Source: Mycobacterium sp. D16Q13
GTDB taxonomy: Bacteria; Actinomycetota; Actinomycetes; Mycobacteriales; Mycobacteriaceae
Length of the DNA: 64,000 nt
Direction of reading: 5' to 3'
Assembly (NCBI RefSeq): GCF_002013375.1
Contig: NZ_MAEW01000003.1
Coordinates: 372,001-436,000, forward strand
The notes under the pieces were generated by a model, which did no database searches, had not been told where the DNA came from, and worked only from the letters and a program-made list of their open reading frames with translations. Below, piece by piece: positions 9,160 to 17,455 of this stretch. Position 1 is the stretch's first letter. Each line of letters starts with the position of its first letter. The position numbers were made by a program, and so were the translations under genes.

Positions 9160-9599
9160 CTCCCGATGGAAACAGTCTCGCAAATCACTTCTCCAGGTCA
9201 GCCCATCACGCGGTAACGGCATAGTCACACACATGCAGTTTGCTCGACATGTTTTCAGGCCCGCAAATCGCCATTAACTACCCACCACAAAACCGCAGCT
9301 CACAGGTGCTAACTGCTGCAAGCACTGTCTGATCCAAATCTTAATATCCCAGTTCAGGGGCACGTCCATATCGCGGGGTGGCCGCGCTGACAACGGGCTC
9401 TGTTACCGAAATCGAGACCGATCCGTAACCGTCGCGGGTTGTTGCCATCGGGTGAGCTCGACTACCTTGGTAGTTAGCTGAATTACTGGCCTTGGCAAAG
9501 TTGCCTGGCGGGCCGCAGTTATTGACCGACCGTGACGTGAGCGCATTGATGGGCTTCCGGATAGTCGGTAGTTGGAGCCAGATTGCCGTGAGGTGCACG
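9160..9599. other. 440-base intergenic region, no gene recognised
   Basis: This stretch is richer in A+T than its surroundings (for example the run around 9270-9340) and has stops in all frames over most of its length. I see no tRNA-like fold, no repeat array and no convincing coding signal. A short alternative upstream start for the next small gene exists at 9492 but gives an uncharacteristic N-terminus. The stretch may carry the promoter of the small gene at 9600. Confidence 0.5.
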
Positions 9600-9791
9600 A
9601 TGAGAAACGACCTGTTTATCGGGTTGAGCGAGAACGGGTGGGACCGTGCTCCGTGGGATACCGAACCGGAGTTTTCACCCACCGAGCTGGACATCCTGTT
9701 GGATCGTCGGCTGTCCGTCAGTGACGCCGCTGAACGCGTCGGATGTGTCGAGCATGACGTGCAGCGCATCCGCGATGCACACGCGGCCTAG
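9600..9791 (+). CDS. Small HTH-like protein of unknown function
   Basis: A 63-residue acidic protein starting MRNDLFIGLSENGWD. Its second half, SPTELDILLDRRLSVSDAAERVGCVEHDVQRIRDAH, looks like a single helix-turn-helix of the SANT/resolvase kind: helix, turn at VGC, recognition helix. It may be a small DNA-binding protein. ATG at 9600 is preceded by GTGAGGTGCACG, containing a GAGG ribosome-binding site 6 bases upstream. An in-frame start at 9492 would add 36 residues, but that part looks non-coding. It is convergent with the next gene, 8 bases away. Confidence 0.55.
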   Translation: MRNDLFIGLSENGWDRAPWDTEPEFSPTELDILLDRRLSVSDAAERVGCVEHDVQRIRDAHAA

Positions 9792-9799
9792 CGTTCACG

Positions 9800-10636
9800 T
9801 CAGCGCCGCAGCAGGCCGCCCACCAACCCCGCGGCCACTCCGATCACGATCACCAGGCCCCCGGCGGCCATAGTCAGACTCAGCCAGTGGTGGGCATTGC
9901 TCACCGCCTGGGTGACCAGCCCGTCGGCCACATCGCGGAGATTGTCGGTGACGCGGTTCAATGGCCGGTCCAGATAGCGTCGACCGATCTCCAGCCCAGC
10001 CCACCCGGCCGCGCCTACCAGTAGTGCCGAAATACCCAGCCCGGCAAGGCCCTTGGTGCGGCTGCGGACCGCCAACTGAGTCAAGCCCGCGAGGATAAGG
10101 GTGAGACCAAAGGATATCCAGACCGCAAGTTGGCCGAAGCGTGCCACCGGTACTAATCGTCCCGGTGTCAATCCGGCCAGATTGTCGTCGGTAACCGAGA
10201 CCTTCAGCGTCTCCGGCGCCTTGATGGAAAGACCTTGCGGCACCAGGCTCTTGATCATGAGAGCCACATCGATCTGCCAGCTGCCCTGCGAATCACGCTG
10301 CGCCGAGCTCGAGTTCATGAACAACCACTGGTGTGCCATCCGATTCACCGATGCGAAGTCGGCACCGAACTGCGGACCACTGGTGTACGCGGCGGTCAAT
10401 TCCGCGACCTGAGTCTCGTTGACGCGCGAACCCTGCTTCTTACCCAGCGACACGATCTGTGTAGTGAGTTCCGCGGCGATCGCGCGCTGAACATTCGGAT
10501 CGGCCGCCGCCGGCCCCGTCAATGCCACGTAGCCGTTCTCATTGACAATCCTGGATTGTGTCCAGGCCGCCGTCACCGTGACGGCCAGCGCGGCGGTGGT
10601 GAGCAGCCACAGCAGGACCGCGAACAGGAAGCGCAT
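9800..10636 (-). CDS. Membrane protein of unknown function
   Basis: A 278-residue protein with an N-terminal membrane segment (about 5-27), an extracytoplasmic region of roughly 135 residues, and three further membrane segments at about 168-190, 197-216 and 252-276. The region after the first segment (NENGYVALTGPAAADPNVQRAIA) is a pattern I associate with actinobacterial transmembrane proteins of this size, but I cannot name a family. It begins 10 bases after the end of the ppk2 gene on the same strand, so it may be the last gene of that transcript. Confidence 0.7.
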   Translation of the reverse strand: MRFLFAVLLWLLTTAALAVTVTAAWTQSRIVNENGYVALTGPAAADPNVQRAIAAELTTQIVSLGKKQGSRVNETQVAELTAAYTSGPQFGADFASVNRMAHQWLFMNSSSAQRDSQGSWQIDVALMIKSLVPQGLSIKAPETLKVSVTDDNLAGLTPGRLVPVARFGQLAVWISFGLTLILAGLTQLAVRSRTKGLAGLGISALLVGAAGWAGLEIGRRYLDRPLNRVTDNLRDVADGLVTQAVSNAHHWLSLTMAAGGLVIVIGVAAGLVGGLLRR

Positions 10637-10646
10637 CCCGTCGAGG

Positions 10647-11513
10647 TTAGTCCGTGAGCGCGCGTCCCAGGATCAGCGGATCGGCCTGACCGACGACGTC
10701 GGTGTCCTTGTCGTCGTAGTCGAACTTGCCCAGGACGTGCCGCATCGCGTTCACACGGGCCCGCTTCTTGTCGTTGCTCTTCACCACGATCCACGGCGCG
10801 TGATCGGTATCGGTCAGCGAGAACATCTCTTCCTTGGCCTTAGTGTAGGCGTCCCACTTGTCCAGGGAAGCCAAGTCCATCGGCGAGAGCTTCCACTGCC
10901 GCACCGGGTCAACCTGCCGGATCGCGAAACGCGTGCGCTGCTCGGCGGACGATACCGAGAACCACAACTTGGTGAGGCTGATGCCGTCATTGACCAGCAT
11001 CTGCTCGAAAAGTGGTGCCTGGTGAATGAATTCGGAATGCTGCTCGTCGGAGCAGAATCCCATGACCCGTTCGACGCCGGCGCGGTTGTACCAGGACCTG
11101 TCGAAGCACACCATCTCCCCGGCCGCCGGCAGATGCGGAACATACCGCTGGAAATACCACTGGGTGCGTTCCCGCTCGGTCGGCTTCTCCAGCGCGACAA
11201 CCCGGGCACCACGTGGGTTGAGGTGCTCCATGAACCGCTTGATGGTGCCGCCCTTGCCCGCGGCGTCGCGCCCCTCGAAGAGGATGACGTGCCGGGCGCC
11301 GGTGCGCTTGCTCCAGTTCTGGAGCTTGAGGAGCTCGATCTGCAGCAACCGCTTCTCCAGCTCGTACTGCTGACGGCTCATCCGCTCGTCGTACGGATAG
11401 TTTTCCCGCCAGGTATCCACCGCGACGCCGTCAGGCGCGATGAGTATCGGATCGTCGTCATCATCATCGTCGACGGTGTAGCCCTGCACGGCGGCGGTAA
11501 TGGTCTCGGTCAC
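10647..11513 (-). CDS. ppk2: Polyphosphate kinase 2
   Basis: A 288-residue PPK2 that transfers phosphate between polyphosphate and nucleotides, usually polyP to GDP/ADP. Walker A is GRDAAGKGGT at 81-90, Walker B is CFDRS around 136-140, and the lid RAGVERVMGF follows. The N-terminus carries seven consecutive Asp residues (15-21), encoded by a GAT/GAC run at about 11449-11475. GTG at 11513 (VTETITAAVQGY) is the best start, because a longer frame would overlap the ALDH gene. It follows that gene by 58 bases on the same strand. Length and single kinase domain place it in PPK2 class I. Confidence 0.92.
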   Translation of the reverse strand: MTETITAAVQGYTVDDDDDDDPILIAPDGVAVDTWRENYPYDERMSRQQYELEKRLLQIELLKLQNWSKRTGARHVILFEGRDAAGKGGTIKRFMEHLNPRGARVVALEKPTERERTQWYFQRYVPHLPAAGEMVCFDRSWYNRAGVERVMGFCSDEQHSEFIHQAPLFEQMLVNDGISLTKLWFSVSSAEQRTRFAIRQVDPVRQWKLSPMDLASLDKWDAYTKAKEEMFSLTDTDHAPWIVVKSNDKKRARVNAMRHVLGKFDYDDKDTDVVGQADPLILGRALTD

Positions 11514-11571
11514 TAGCGGAAAATATCCCCGGCAGCCGTCGCCACGATGGACAGCGAGTGAACGACGGGTG

Positions 11572-13101
11572 TCAGCGGCGGAAGGGGCGCAAGGCCTTGT
11601 TGGAGAGCTTGGTGAGGCTCTTGAGCGCGACCGGAGCCAGCCAGCTCGGTCCGCTGTACCAGAGCGGCTCACTGGGCAGCGTCACCCGGGTATCGACAAT
11701 GGCTTCGGTGCGGCAGTACTTGAGCAGACCGCTGGCGCCTCCAAAGCGGGAGCCCATCCCGGACCCCTTCCAGCCACCGTGCGGTGCGGTGAGGCAGGAC
11801 AGGTTCATGATCACGTCGTTGATGTTGACGGTGCCGCAATCAAGTTGCAGGGCAATGCGTTCGGCGCGCTTTCGGTCTTTGGACCACACGCTGGCGGAGA
11901 GCCCGTACTCGCTGTCATTCGCCAGGGCGATCGCCTTGGATTCCTCGGAGAACCGCATGATCGGCAGCGTCGGGCCAAAGGTCTCCTCCCGCATGCAGTC
12001 CATCGAATGGTCCACGTCGACCAGCACGGTCGGAGCATAGAAGGTGCCGCCACCCGGAACCCGTGCCCCGCCGGTGAGCGCCCGCGCACCCGCCGAGACT
12101 GCCTGGCGCACATGCTGGTCCACGATTTCGAGCTGATTCTCATCGATCATGGCGCCGACACTGTGATCCATCCCGGCGCCAATCTCCAAACTCCGCACCT
12201 CGTCGACCACCAGATCGACGAACTGCTCGTAGATCGAGTCGTGCACATATACCCGCTCGACGGATACGCAGGTCTGCCCGGCGTTGAACATGGCGCCCCA
12301 CACCGCCGCGTGCGCGGCGCGTTTGACGTCGGCGTCCGACAGCACCAGCATCGGGTCTTTGCCGCCGAGTTCCAGGCTGACGGGGGTGAGCCGGCGCGCG
12401 GCGCGCTCCATGATCTTCTTGCCGGTCGCCGTCGATCCGGTGAACTGGATGAAGTCCACGTTGTCGATCAGCGCCTCGCCTACTTCGCGGGCGCCATGGA
12501 CGATCTCGAACACCGGCGGCGCCCCGATTTCCTCCCAGCCACGTGCGATGAGTTCGTCGGAGAGCGGCGTCCGCTCCGAGGGCTTGAGCAGCACCGAGCA
12601 ACCCGCCAACAGTGCCGGAACTACATCCCAATATCCAAGTGCCACAGGGTAATTCCAGGGGGAGATGACACCCACGACCTTGCGGGGCCGCTGATGCAGC
12701 GTGATCTTCTTGGTATTCATGGCGATCGACGACGCCGGACGTGACTCAGGTGCCAAGAACTCGGCGGCACGCGGCGCGTAGTACGCGATGATCGCCAGAA
12801 TCGACGGAATTTCGATGCCCGCGTCGATTTTCGACTTGCCGGTCTCGGCGATCAGTTGGGCCTCGATACGGGGCGTGTTGTCGGTCAGCCACTGCGCGAA
12901 GCGGGCCAGTACCTTGCCACGCCCCTCGGGGCCGAGACGTTCCCACGACGGCTGCGCCTTCGCCAGTTGCGCGGTGATTACGGGGATATCCGAGGGATCG
13001 GTCCAGTTCACCTGCCCAACGACCTGCCCGTTCGCGGGATTGCGCACGTCGCGGGCGGCGCTGTGGGCGGCAGTGGCGAGATTTTCAGACGTCGTTGTCA
13101 T
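11572..13101 (-). CDS. gabD2: Succinic semialdehyde dehydrogenase-like aldehyde dehydrogenase
   Basis: A 509-residue NAD(P)-dependent aldehyde dehydrogenase. The active site shows Asn150 (SPWN), Glu244 (ELGGKDP) and the nucleophile Cys278 (NAGQTCVSVERVYV). The NAD-binding FTGSTATGKKI is at 220-230. Overall it resembles GabD2 (Rv1731), described as succinic semialdehyde dehydrogenase, though substrate calls in this superfamily are unsafe. The start at 13101 has no Shine-Dalgarno sequence, but TAGACT at 13113-13108 sits at the right distance for a leaderless transcript starting at the ATG. It is downstream of the DinB-like gene by 38 bases. Confidence 0.85.
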   Translation of the reverse strand: MTTTSENLATAAHSAARDVRNPANGQVVGQVNWTDPSDIPVITAQLAKAQPSWERLGPEGRGKVLARFAQWLTDNTPRIEAQLIAETGKSKIDAGIEIPSILAIIAYYAPRAAEFLAPESRPASSIAMNTKKITLHQRPRKVVGVISPWNYPVALGYWDVVPALLAGCSVLLKPSERTPLSDELIARGWEEIGAPPVFEIVHGAREVGEALIDNVDFIQFTGSTATGKKIMERAARRLTPVSLELGGKDPMLVLSDADVKRAAHAAVWGAMFNAGQTCVSVERVYVHDSIYEQFVDLVVDEVRSLEIGAGMDHSVGAMIDENQLEIVDQHVRQAVSAGARALTGGARVPGGGTFYAPTVLVDVDHSMDCMREETFGPTLPIMRFSEESKAIALANDSEYGLSASVWSKDRKRAERIALQLDCGTVNINDVIMNLSCLTAPHGGWKGSGMGSRFGGASGLLKYCRTEAIVDTRVTLPSEPLWYSGPSWLAPVALKSLTKLSNKALRPFRR

Positions 13102-13107
13102 TAGAGG

Positions 13108-13113
13108 AGTCTA
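13108..13113 (-). promoter_or_regulatory. Putative -10 element for leaderless gabD2 transcript
   Basis: Read on the minus strand this is TAGACT, matching the mycobacterial TANNNT -10 element and ending 6 bases before the ATG. There is no ribosome-binding site, so leaderless initiation is likely. A CGTGGGTCAC box lies 8 bases further upstream (13131-13122). Confidence 0.45.
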
Positions 13114-13139
13114 GGCACGAGGTGACCCACGTCGCACCC

Positions 13140-13670
13140 CTACCAGTTGGTTGGGACGATCCCGCGCAGGTAGGCAGCTTGGCCCAGGTGCTGGGCACAG
13201 TCGTCGACGATGCTGACCAACCGGGCACTCGCGGTGACCGGCGGGTCCCAATGCCTGTCGACGACGCGTGCGAGTTCGGAATCGGTAAGACTCTCGACAT
13301 AGCGCAGCGTCATCTCGTGCACGTCCTGGTAGTAGCCGCTGAGTAGATCGACCGTCGCGACGACCTTGGCCACGTCCGCCGGTGTGTGCCCGTAACCGTT
13401 GGAATCGGCGGGCAGGTCGAGGCCGAATCGCGGCTCCCAGCCCCGGGCCGTCCACAGCGGCTCGTCCCCCGTGATGGCACAGATCTGCACATCCTGGCAT
13501 CGGGCCGAATGCCAGATCAGCCAGGCGATGCTGTTCGCATCCGTGGTGGGGCGATACGCCAATGCGGAATGGGGAAGACCGTCGGTCACCTCGCCGACAT
13601 GTTCGATGATCCGAGTAAAGCTGTCACGCAACAGTTCCCGCGCCGACGCAGCCGCCAGAGTGTCCGTCAT
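13140..13670 (-). CDS. DinB/DUF664-like metal-binding protein
   Basis: A 176-residue four-helix-bundle protein of the DinB superfamily. The conserved metal-binding histidines appear to be His54 (LIWHSARCQD) and His161 (DDCAQHLGQAAYLRG), with YYQDVHEMTL in between possibly supplying the third. Actinobacterial members often use mycothiol as a thiol cofactor for transferase or isomerase reactions; the specific reaction is unknown. Its start codon overlaps the stop of the MFS transporter gene (ATGA at 13667-13670), so the two are translationally coupled, which hints that it acts on something the transporter moves. Confidence 0.75.
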   Translation of the reverse strand: MTDTLAAASARELLRDSFTRIIEHVGEVTDGLPHSALAYRPTTDANSIAWLIWHSARCQDVQICAITGDEPLWTARGWEPRFGLDLPADSNGYGHTPADVAKVVATVDLLSGYYQDVHEMTLRYVESLTDSELARVVDRHWDPPVTASARLVSIVDDCAQHLGQAAYLRGIVPTNW

Positions 13671-14947
13671 GGTTTGACAGTACGCCCGGGCTTGGGCACC
13701 GCCTTCGCGGCAGGTGGGCTCATCGTCAACACGCCCGCAGCACAGCCACAGACAAGCACCGCGAAGATCGGCAGCACCAATGCGGTGTTCAGCGAGAGGG
13801 CATCGGCCACCCAGCCGATGAGCGCGGGTCCGCCTAGCACTGCGACGTAACCGGTGCCGACAACCCGCGATAGCACCCGGCCCTCGTGTTGTTCATCGAT
13901 ATTGCCGGCGACGGTGAACACCTGCGGGACGCCACCGGCGAGCCCGAGACCCACCGCGGCCCACCCCGCCAACGTCAGCGGCAGCACCGGCGAAGCGATG
14001 ACGATCAGCATCCCGACGGCCGCCAGGGCGCAACCCCACCGCAGCACCAGAACCCGCCCGATGCGCTCCACGAGTTTGTCGACGGTGAACCGGCCCACCG
14101 TCATCGCGAGCATGAACACCCCGAAGGCGAACGCACCCTGGGAATGAGAGGCGCCCAAATGCTCCTGTGCGTGCAGACTGCTCCAGTCTGTTGCCGACCC
14201 CTCAGAAAGCATGAGCAGGAACGCCAATAGGCCGAGCATCACCACCTGGCCCCGTCGGCACGTCATGGGTGGCGGCAGGGTGTACGGCACCGTGTCCGGC
14301 GCCTCGACCTCGCCCGCCCGCAGCTTGTCGCGCAGCAGCACGGTGGCCGAGCATGTCAGCAGCGCCAGGCACAGCACCGTGACACCGAGCACCGTCTCCC
14401 AGACCTTGATGTGCAGTGCGAATGCGGCCGAACCGATTCCCGCACCCACCACGTTGCCCACGGAGAACACCCCGTGGAACGAGGCCATGATGGGGCGGCC
14501 GTGGAAACGTTCGACATCGACCGCCGCGGCGTTCATCGCGACATCGGTGACACCCACGGCGACGCCGCACAGGACGGCACCGAGTCCGGCGACCCATACG
14601 GCGTGGGCTGCCAGCGGGATGTTCACGCCGAGGGCCATCGCCGCACCACCCGCGACCGCGATCGGACCACTTCCGAACCGGTCGACGAGCACACCACTGA
14701 GCTGCATGCCCAGTAGCGCGCCGACGCCGAGCCCCAACACCACGAAGCCCAGCACCGTAGACGACATGCCCGTGGCCTGCTTCATGGTCGGCAGGTGCAC
14801 GGCCCAGGTGGCCACCACGAGCCCGAACGATGCGAATACACCGATTACGGCAATCCGCATACGCAGCGGCTTCGTCAAGAAAAAGTCCTCACCTAGGGCA
14901 TTGAGCCAACGGTCGCGCGCGCCCACCACGACCTCGGCGAGCAGCAC
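13667..14947 (-). CDS. MFS transporter
   Basis: A 426-residue major facilitator superfamily permease with about twelve hydrophobic segments. Charged loops include the motif-A-like VLVDRFGSGP around residue 85 and VDKLVERIGRVLVLRWG in the second half. GTG at 14947 has GAGGT eleven bases upstream; an alternative ATG at 14860 would begin directly in the first membrane helix. The direction and substrate of transport are not deducible. It is translationally coupled to the downstream DinB-like gene and divergent from the ArsR-type regulator, which might also control it. Confidence 0.82.
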   Translation of the reverse strand: MLLAEVVVGARDRWLNALGEDFFLTKPLRMRIAVIGVFASFGLVVATWAVHLPTMKQATGMSSTVLGFVVLGLGVGALLGMQLSGVLVDRFGSGPIAVAGGAAMALGVNIPLAAHAVWVAGLGAVLCGVAVGVTDVAMNAAAVDVERFHGRPIMASFHGVFSVGNVVGAGIGSAAFALHIKVWETVLGVTVLCLALLTCSATVLLRDKLRAGEVEAPDTVPYTLPPPMTCRRGQVVMLGLLAFLLMLSEGSATDWSSLHAQEHLGASHSQGAFAFGVFMLAMTVGRFTVDKLVERIGRVLVLRWGCALAAVGMLIVIASPVLPLTLAGWAAVGLGLAGGVPQVFTVAGNIDEQHEGRVLSRVVGTGYVAVLGGPALIGWVADALSLNTALVLPIFAVLVCGCAAGVLTMSPPAAKAVPKPGRTVKP

Positions 14948-15024
14948 TCACCGGTACCTCTTGACCACAGTACTGATCAGCGCTACGCAAGGCCGAGCCG
15001 CCACGTGACGGGCGCATACATTCC

Positions 15025-15053
15025 TTGACATTCATATGATCGTATGGTGATAT
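15025..15053 (+). promoter_or_regulatory. Promoter with embedded ArsR-type operator
   Basis: TTGACA at 15025-15030 and TGATAT at 15048-15053 are spaced 17 bases and place transcription start at or next to the ATG at 15060, so the message would be leaderless. The spacer contains the imperfect palindrome CATATGATCGTATG (15033-15046, 12 of 14 positions symmetric), a good operator for the dimeric repressor encoded just downstream. This implies autorepression. Confidence 0.6.
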
Positions 15054-15059
15054 TAATTC

Positions 15060-15398
15060 ATGGACGCCTTCATGGTGATCGCCGATCCCACCCGCCGCCG
15101 GATCATCGACACCCTGCGCGAGGGCTCAGCCGATGTCACGACATTGATCGAACGGCTCGATCTTTCCCAGTCCCTGGTGTCCAAACATCTCGGCGTCCTG
15201 CGCGACGCCGGCACGGTTCGGGTGGAAGTCGCCGGAAAACGGCGGGTCTATCACCTAGCCGACGACCCCCTACCCGCCGTGCTGGCCTGGGTGACCCCGT
15301 ATCACCGCACGTGGGCAAGCGCGTTCGATCGCCTGACATTCCTCATCGACAACGACTCCGGCACCCAGGACAACAAGAAAGAGGACAACCGTGACTAA
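15060..15398 (+). CDS. ArsR-family transcriptional regulator
   Basis: A 112-residue winged-helix repressor: DPTRRRIIDTLREGSADVTTLIERL then SQSLVSKHLGVLRDAGTV as recognition helix (about 37-54), and the wing VEVAGKRRVYHL. No CxC metal site is visible, so it is unlikely to sense metals; it fits the ArsR group paired with SRPBCC/START proteins. The downstream SRPBCC gene overlaps it by 8 bases. The message is probably leaderless from the promoter at 15025-15053, whose spacer holds the likely operator. Confidence 0.88.
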   Translation: MDAFMVIADPTRRRIIDTLREGSADVTTLIERLDLSQSLVSKHLGVLRDAGTVRVEVAGKRRVYHLADDPLPAVLAWVTPYHRTWASAFDRLTFLIDNDSGTQDNKKEDNRD

Positions 15399-15900
15399 TC
15401 CCCTGGCCGCAACCCTCGCACCGTGTGATGACCACGAGGGCAGATGGGTCCTCACCATGTCCCGCGACGTGAGCCACTCCCCCGAGACGGTGTGGCAATG
15501 GCTTATCGACCCCGACAAATTGCGCCAGTGGTCGCCCGCCATACCGGATCGCCGCCTCGATTCCGTGGGAGCGGCCCGGGTTCAGGAGACCGCCGCTGAT
15601 CCCGTGCTCGACGGCGAGGTGCTCGCCGTCGACCCACCCCGCGAGCTGATCCATCGCTGGGGTCCAGATGACACCCTGCGTTGGCGAATCGAACCCACCG
15701 AGAATGGATGCCGGTTGACCCTCGAGCATTCGATGTCCGATCGCGGCAACGCCTCGGGAAATGCCGGCGGTTGGCACATCTGCCTCGACACCCTCACCCT
15801 CGCGGTCGAGGGGACTCCACGGGGCCGAGTCGTCGGCCTTGATGCCATGACGCATGACTGGCAAAGCCTCAATGACGGGTACGCGACGATACTCGGCTGA
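15391..15900 (+). CDS. SRPBCC (START/AHSA1-like) domain protein
   Basis: A 169-residue helix-grip protein. It opens with the typical RDVSHSPETVWQWLIDPDKLRQWSPA stretch (about 24-50) and continues with LAVDPPRELIHRWG and TENGCRLTLEHSM, all characteristic of AHSA1-type SRPBCC domains that bind hydrophobic ligands. The GTG start overlaps the regulator gene by 8 bases. Such ArsR-SRPBCC pairs are common in actinobacteria; the SRPBCC partner is often proposed to bind the inducer, but the ligand is unknown. Confidence 0.85.
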   Translation: MTNPLAATLAPCDDHEGRWVLTMSRDVSHSPETVWQWLIDPDKLRQWSPAIPDRRLDSVGAARVQETAADPVLDGEVLAVDPPRELIHRWGPDDTLRWRIEPTENGCRLTLEHSMSDRGNASGNAGGWHICLDTLTLAVEGTPRGRVVGLDAMTHDWQSLNDGYATILG

Positions 15901-15961
15901 AGTCTCACAGAATTTGCGGGAACCCTCTCTGCCGCCCCGGGGCCCTCCAGTTAATTTGGGT

Positions 15962-17440
15962 ATGAATCCGCGCCAAAATTGGCCGCTGAACAGGGACTAC
16001 ATATGCAGTAGTCAATGTTCGGACATCGGCCGATTTGGCCGGTTCAGCCATTGGCAGAATTGCTTTGCCCAAATTACTCTCATGCCACTGCATTCGGCAT
16101 CGGCGCCGAACGCACGGGAGGGCGCCAACCTCAACGCGGCGATCGATCAAGCCCCTGCCGGACATGTCACCGTCGTCGCCTACTCGCTGGGTGCGGTGGC
16201 GGCCAACAAGTCGTATCGACAGCTCGCAGCGAGCAACCCCCACGCCGACATAGATTTTGTGTTCCTGGGCAGCGCCAATACCCCGAATGGCGGAATCTTC
16301 GCCCGATTCCCTTGGCTCAAGGTTCCGTTTGTCGACATCGAGTCCGACGGCGCCCTGGAACCCGGACCATTCACGTCGACGGTGATCAACACCGAGTACG
16401 ACACCTACGGAGACTTCCCCGCCTACTTCAATCCACTCGCACTCGCGAATTCGATTGCAGCGCTTCAGTATGCGCATCCCGACAAGTACTACGACGAAGT
16501 CGATCCCGCTTCGCTCGACGATCCCGACAAAGTGATCAAGACACAGGTCGGCAGCACCACCTACTACCTGGTTCGTGCCGAACATCTCCCGCTGCTGCAA
16601 CCGCTGCGCGACCTCACTAACCCGATAGGAGCGTCCTTCGTACTCGATGCGATCGAACCCACGCTTCGGCTCTTCATCGACATGGCCTATGACCGCGAAA
16701 CCAGCCCGGGCACTGTAAAACCGTTCAGCTTCTTCACCCCGCCGAAGAACATCATCGAGGCATTCAAAGAGCTCCCCGGCGCCATCGAGGAAGGCGCCGA
16801 GAACGTCCAGAGCGGACTGCCCGGTGCGACGCCGAAGCAACCCGCACCGGCCGACAAACCCGCCAATTCCCCCGCCTCCCAGGCCGATCCCGCGAAGGCC
16901 ACGCCGCCAGCACCGGAGGCTCCCAAGGAAGCAGTCCTCACCCTCACCACACCCGGGCCGACCACTCCGCCGGCACCGGCCAGGATCCCCGATCCCACCG
17001 CCATCGCGGTCAGCGCCACAAATCCAGCGACACCGGAAATCGTGAGCTCCGCCCCCGCCCAGGTGACCGAAGCAAAGCCGGCGGCCAAACCCCAGCTCAC
17101 GCCGGAAGCAAAGCCGGACGAGAAGCCCACATTGACCTCCGTCAAGGACACCACGAAGCCCACCCTGCGGCTACCCAAACTTCCCGCGTCACAGCCCGGG
17201 ACGACACCGAAGACCGCGAAACTTCCGTCGATCAGAGACAGCCTCAAATCGATTCCCGGTCTGGGCATCAGCAAGGCACCCCGCACCACCACCGGTGGCG
17301 GCACCGACACGAGTACCACCAAGGGAACGGGCGACGCCGGAAACACCAGTGGCGCTGGATCCGCCAACCCCAGTAACCACTCCACGTCGGCTGACCACTC
17401 GAATTCCGACGGCGGCCACGCAGGGAGCAACGCGGCGTGA
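15962..17440 (+). CDS. PE-PPE domain (serine hydrolase-like) protein with degenerate N-terminus
   Basis: From about residue 50 the sequence matches the PE-PPE hydrolase domain: GANLNAAID, VVAYSLGAVAANKSYR with the presumed nucleophile Ser, FVFLGSANTPNGGIFARF, then YDTYGDFPAYFNPLALANSI and DKYYDEVD. The expected N-terminal beta strand and oxyanion region, and any signal peptide, are missing; the first fifty residues (MNPRQNWPLNRD...) look non-homologous. The C-terminal third (about 285-492) is low-complexity, rich in Pro, Ala, Thr, Lys and Gly. The start is uncertain: ATG 15962 or ATG 16083, neither with a clear ribosome-binding site. It may be a 5'-truncated gene or a decaying one. Confidence 0.6.
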   Translation: MNPRQNWPLNRDYICSSQCSDIGRFGRFSHWQNCFAQITLMPLHSASAPNAREGANLNAAIDQAPAGHVTVVAYSLGAVAANKSYRQLAASNPHADIDFVFLGSANTPNGGIFARFPWLKVPFVDIESDGALEPGPFTSTVINTEYDTYGDFPAYFNPLALANSIAALQYAHPDKYYDEVDPASLDDPDKVIKTQVGSTTYYLVRAEHLPLLQPLRDLTNPIGASFVLDAIEPTLRLFIDMAYDRETSPGTVKPFSFFTPPKNIIEAFKELPGAIEEGAENVQSGLPGATPKQPAPADKPANSPASQADPAKATPPAPEAPKEAVLTLTTPGPTTPPAPARIPDPTAIAVSATNPATPEIVSSAPAQVTEAKPAAKPQLTPEAKPDEKPTLTSVKDTTKPTLRLPKLPASQPGTTPKTAKLPSIRDSLKSIPGLGISKAPRTTTGGGTDTSTTKGTGDAGNTSGAGSANPSNHSTSADHSNSDGGHAGSNAA

Positions 17441-17455
17441 CGGCGCCTGCAGGCA

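Noticed and set aside
11446..11475. GAT/GAC triplet run resembling a microsatellite
   Set aside because: It is in frame within ppk2 and encodes an aspartate run near the N-terminus; no sign of instability.
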